From JAIXWP01 sp049318685 (lineage in GTDB: Bacteria; Bacteroidota; Bacteroidia; Flavobacteriales_D; Sanyastnellaceae): 14,530 bases of DNA. The translations under genes and the position numbers were made by a program. Positions 12,511 through 14,530 of the stretch are shown piece after piece (within the stretch, counting starts at the first letter, position 1; every line of letters starts with the position of its first letter). A model generated the notes under the pieces. That model ran no database searches. It was not told the origin of the DNA and worked only from the letters and a program-made list of their open reading frames with translations. The stretch spans positions 1-14,530 of the forward strand of contig JBMOFW010000060.1 of the NCBI GenBank assembly GCA_049318685.1, written 5' to 3'.

Positions 12511-14530
12511 ATGAACCGATTTTTACTCGGCATTTTTGCTCTTTTTGGAACGCTTTCTGGCATTGCCCAAAATCAACCTATTTCGTTACAACATCTCAGT
12601 ACTACGCATCTTGCTGGTGGATTTGCTTCTGGCGCGGCGGAGATTTCTTCTTTCAATCCAGGCGCTAAGCGCTTGTATGTCGTTAATGGTTCGACAGATG
12701 AAATCGATGTACTCGATGTGGCCAATCCTCTGGCCCCCGAATATTTGTTCTCGATCGATATTTCTTCCTACGGAGCGGGTGCTAATAGTGTCGTTACATT
12801 TGATAATTACGTCGCCATTGCTGTTGAAGCGTTTGTACAACAAGACGCCGGAACTATTCTTATCACAGATATTGATGGTACAATCATCGCTAGTTTGGAA
12901 GCAGGCGCTTTACCAGATATGATTGGAATTAGTCCTGATCACACCAAACTATACACGGCAAATGAAGGACAGCCTTCGGATGATTATTCTTTTGATCCCG
13001 AGGGTTCTATCACTATTGTTGATTTGACTGGTGGCGTGGAAACTGTTACCCAAGCACAAGTGCATCAATTGTATTTCGATCAATTCGAATTTATTCGGAA
13101 TAGTTTCGAAATGCAGTATTTCGACAATTGGATGTTTACTGCCAATCCCACTCCTTACGCGCTTGGCGGCGCTTATTCATGGGGTGAAGTAACTTCATTG
13201 GGAGGACATACTGCGTTGCATAGTGATACATTCTGGGGTGTTCAGGGATTGAATAATGCTGAACACAGCGGATGGCATAGTCTTGAGTTTGAAACGACCT
13301 CCATTGCCGGTCGTCCACGTGCAAGTGTGAGTATTCGCTATTTCTATGAGAATTTCGAGAGCACCGACTCCATTGGATTTACTATAGTGAACGGAACCGA
13401 AGGTGCACACGATTTGGAAAATTTTGTTGCGCTTCCTCCTGTTACGCAAGGTTGGGGAGAATATGTATTCGAATTAGATCCGACATTGCTCGATGTATCT
13501 GTGAAACTTTGGGTGAAATGTGATGAGGCGAATGATTTGGCCGGATTTGATGATGTGAAGATTTCCTTTGTAGATCCGAGCGTACGTGTTACTGGTCAAT
13601 TTGGACTTTCTACATTGACACAAGATATGGAGCCTGAATATATCTCCTCTTCTGCTGATGGCTCTTTTGCTCAAGTGTCGTTGCAAGAAAACAACGCAAT
13701 GGCCATTATCGATCTTGAAACATTGGTGATTACAGATGTTGTCGGACTTGGATTTAAAGATTACAGCTTGCCAGGCAATGGCATTGATGCCAGCAATCAG
13801 GATGGTGGAATTAATATTCAAAACTGGCCTGTAAAAGGAATGTACATGCCTGATGCCGTAGCCTCTTTTTCTGTAAATGGTGAAACCTATTTTGTTTCTG
13901 CGAATGAAGGGGATGCGCGCGCTTATGGTGGATTTAATGAGGAAGCTCGTGTTTCGACGTTGACTTTGGACCCGACTGCCTATCCAAACGGAACTACATT
14001 AAAACAAAATGCGAACCTCGGCAGATTGATGAGTACTAGAGCAACCGGAGATAGCGATGGCGATGGCGACGTTGATCAGATTTATTCTTACGGTGCACGC
14101 TCATTCTCGATTTGGAATGAAAATGCGGAATTGGTTTATGATAGTGGTGATCAGTTTGAACAGATCACGGCCCAATTGGACCCTACTCATTTTAATAGCA
14201 ATAACGACGACAATACTTCTTTTGATTCACGCAGTGATGATAAAGGTCCAGAGCCTGAAGGCGTTGCAACAGGAGTCATTGCAGGAAGAAATTATGCATT
14301 CGTTTGCTTGGAACGCATCGGTGGTATTATGGTTTATGATGTAACCAATCCACAAGCACCGGAATTTATTGAGTATTTCAATAACCGCAACTGGACTGCA
14401 TCGGATAGCGATCCCGCTTCTCTCGATCAGGGTCCAGAAGGCCTTACTTTTATTTCAAAAGAAAATAGTCCTAACGAACGCGACCTATTGGTGCTGAGCA
14501 ATGAGATCAGCGGTACGGTAAGTATTTTCC
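12511..14530 (+). CDS. Secreted choice-of-anchor I family protein (3' end outside window)
   Basis: An open frame of 673 codons runs from ATG 12511 to the window edge. A Sec signal (MNRFLLGIFALFGTLSGIAQ) is followed by the choice-of-anchor I pattern: LAGGFASGAAEI, RLYVVNGSTDEIDVLDV, VAIAVEA, ALPDMIGISPDHTKLYTANE, QPSDDYSFDPEGSITIVDL, DMEPEYISS, VSLQENNAMAIIDL, DASNQDGGINI, WPVKGMYMPDAVASF, NEGDARAYGG (465-474), GDSDGDGDVDQ (513-523, Ca-binding-like), YGARSFSIW, SDDKGPEPEGV, CLERIGGIMVYDV and NEISGTVSIF. The core is propeller-like and related to alkaline phosphatase/phytase-like repeats; its activity is not established. Residues about 206-352 are an insertion not expected in the family. In this phylum such proteins often end in a T9SS sorting domain, which here would lie past the edge. 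Confidence 0.85.
   Translation, partial: MNRFLLGIFALFGTLSGIAQNQPISLQHLSTTHLAGGFASGAAEISSFNPGAKRLYVVNGSTDEIDVLDVANPLAPEYLFSIDISSYGAGANSVVTFDNYVAIAVEAFVQQDAGTILITDIDGTIIASLEAGALPDMIGISPDHTKLYTANEGQPSDDYSFDPEGSITIVDLTGGVETVTQAQVHQLYFDQFEFIRNSFEMQYFDNWMFTANPTPYALGGAYSWGEVTSLGGHTALHSDTFWGVQGLNNAEHSGWHSLEFETTSIAGRPRASVSIRYFYENFESTDSIGFTIVNGTEGAHDLENFVALPPVTQGWGEYVFELDPTLLDVSVKLWVKCDEANDLAGFDDVKISFVDPSVRVTGQFGLSTLTQDMEPEYISSSADGSFAQVSLQENNAMAIIDLETLVITDVVGLGFKDYSLPGNGIDASNQDGGINIQNWPVKGMYMPDAVASFSVNGETYFVSANEGDARAYGGFNEEARVSTLTLDPTAYPNGTTLKQNANLGRLMSTRATGDSDGDGDVDQIYSYGARSFSIWNENAELVYDSGDQFEQITAQLDPTHFNSNNDDNTSFDSRSDDKGPEPEGVATGVIAGRNYAFVCLERIGGIMVYDVTNPQAPEFIEYFNNRNWTASDSDPASLDQGPEGLTFISKENSPNERDLLVLSNEISGTVSIF

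Noticed and set aside
12536..12922. 128-codon plus-strand open frame
   Set aside because: It is a shifted-frame shadow of the choice-of-anchor I gene, which is open in its own frame across the whole stretch.

Overview
The window looks like a chromosomal segment of a member of the Bacteroidota, most likely near Flavobacteriales. It carries a GldH gliding lipoprotein, a PorW/SprE-type type IX secretion (T9SS) lipoprotein, a Bacteroidota-style M23 membrane protein, a bactofilin next to AtpZ, and promoters of the Bacteroidota TTG-N19-TAnnTTTG type. Shine-Dalgarno sites are mostly absent and several starts appear to be GTG. I see no RNA gene, CRISPR array, transposase or prophage gene.

Left edge (1-834): the 3' end of an unknown two-helix membrane protein. 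On the minus strand follows an 'addiction module' antitoxin under a textbook promoter. Its ParE/RelE-type toxin has been cut down to an out-of-frame C-terminal remnant. A 252-base gap without a gene follows.

Centre left (834-6744, plus strand): a secreted protein of about twenty MORN-variant repeats. Next comes a tight run psp1(ricT-like)-gldH-holB, with a 7-base gap and then an ATGA overlap, and then a coiled-coil OmpA-type lipoprotein. The PSP1 gene ends in a low-complexity tail in which a hexamer tandem array switches to a heptamer array.

Centre right (6751-8639, minus strand): recO, converging on ompA and probably starting at a GTG. A 272-base gap with two very stable hairpins separates it from a membrane-anchored M23/LytM protein that has lost two catalytic-site histidines.

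Right (8748-14530, plus strand): porW/sprE, a bactofilin, an AtpZ-like gene and a small AtpI-like membrane protein, all coupled. The expected atpB does not follow. Instead comes a large secreted choice-of-anchor I protein, open to the window edge, with an extra domain of about 147 residues nested in its propeller-like core.

Most genes serve the cell envelope: secretion and gliding (GldH, PorW/SprE), peptidoglycan contact (OmpA, M23), cytoskeleton (bactofilin) and export cargo (MORN protein, choice-of-anchor I). DNA maintenance genes (holB, recO) are interleaved. I see no wholly new system. The best leads are the toxin-less antitoxin, the degenerate LytM protein, the hexamer-to-heptamer coding repeat, the ATP synthase synteny break and the nested domain.
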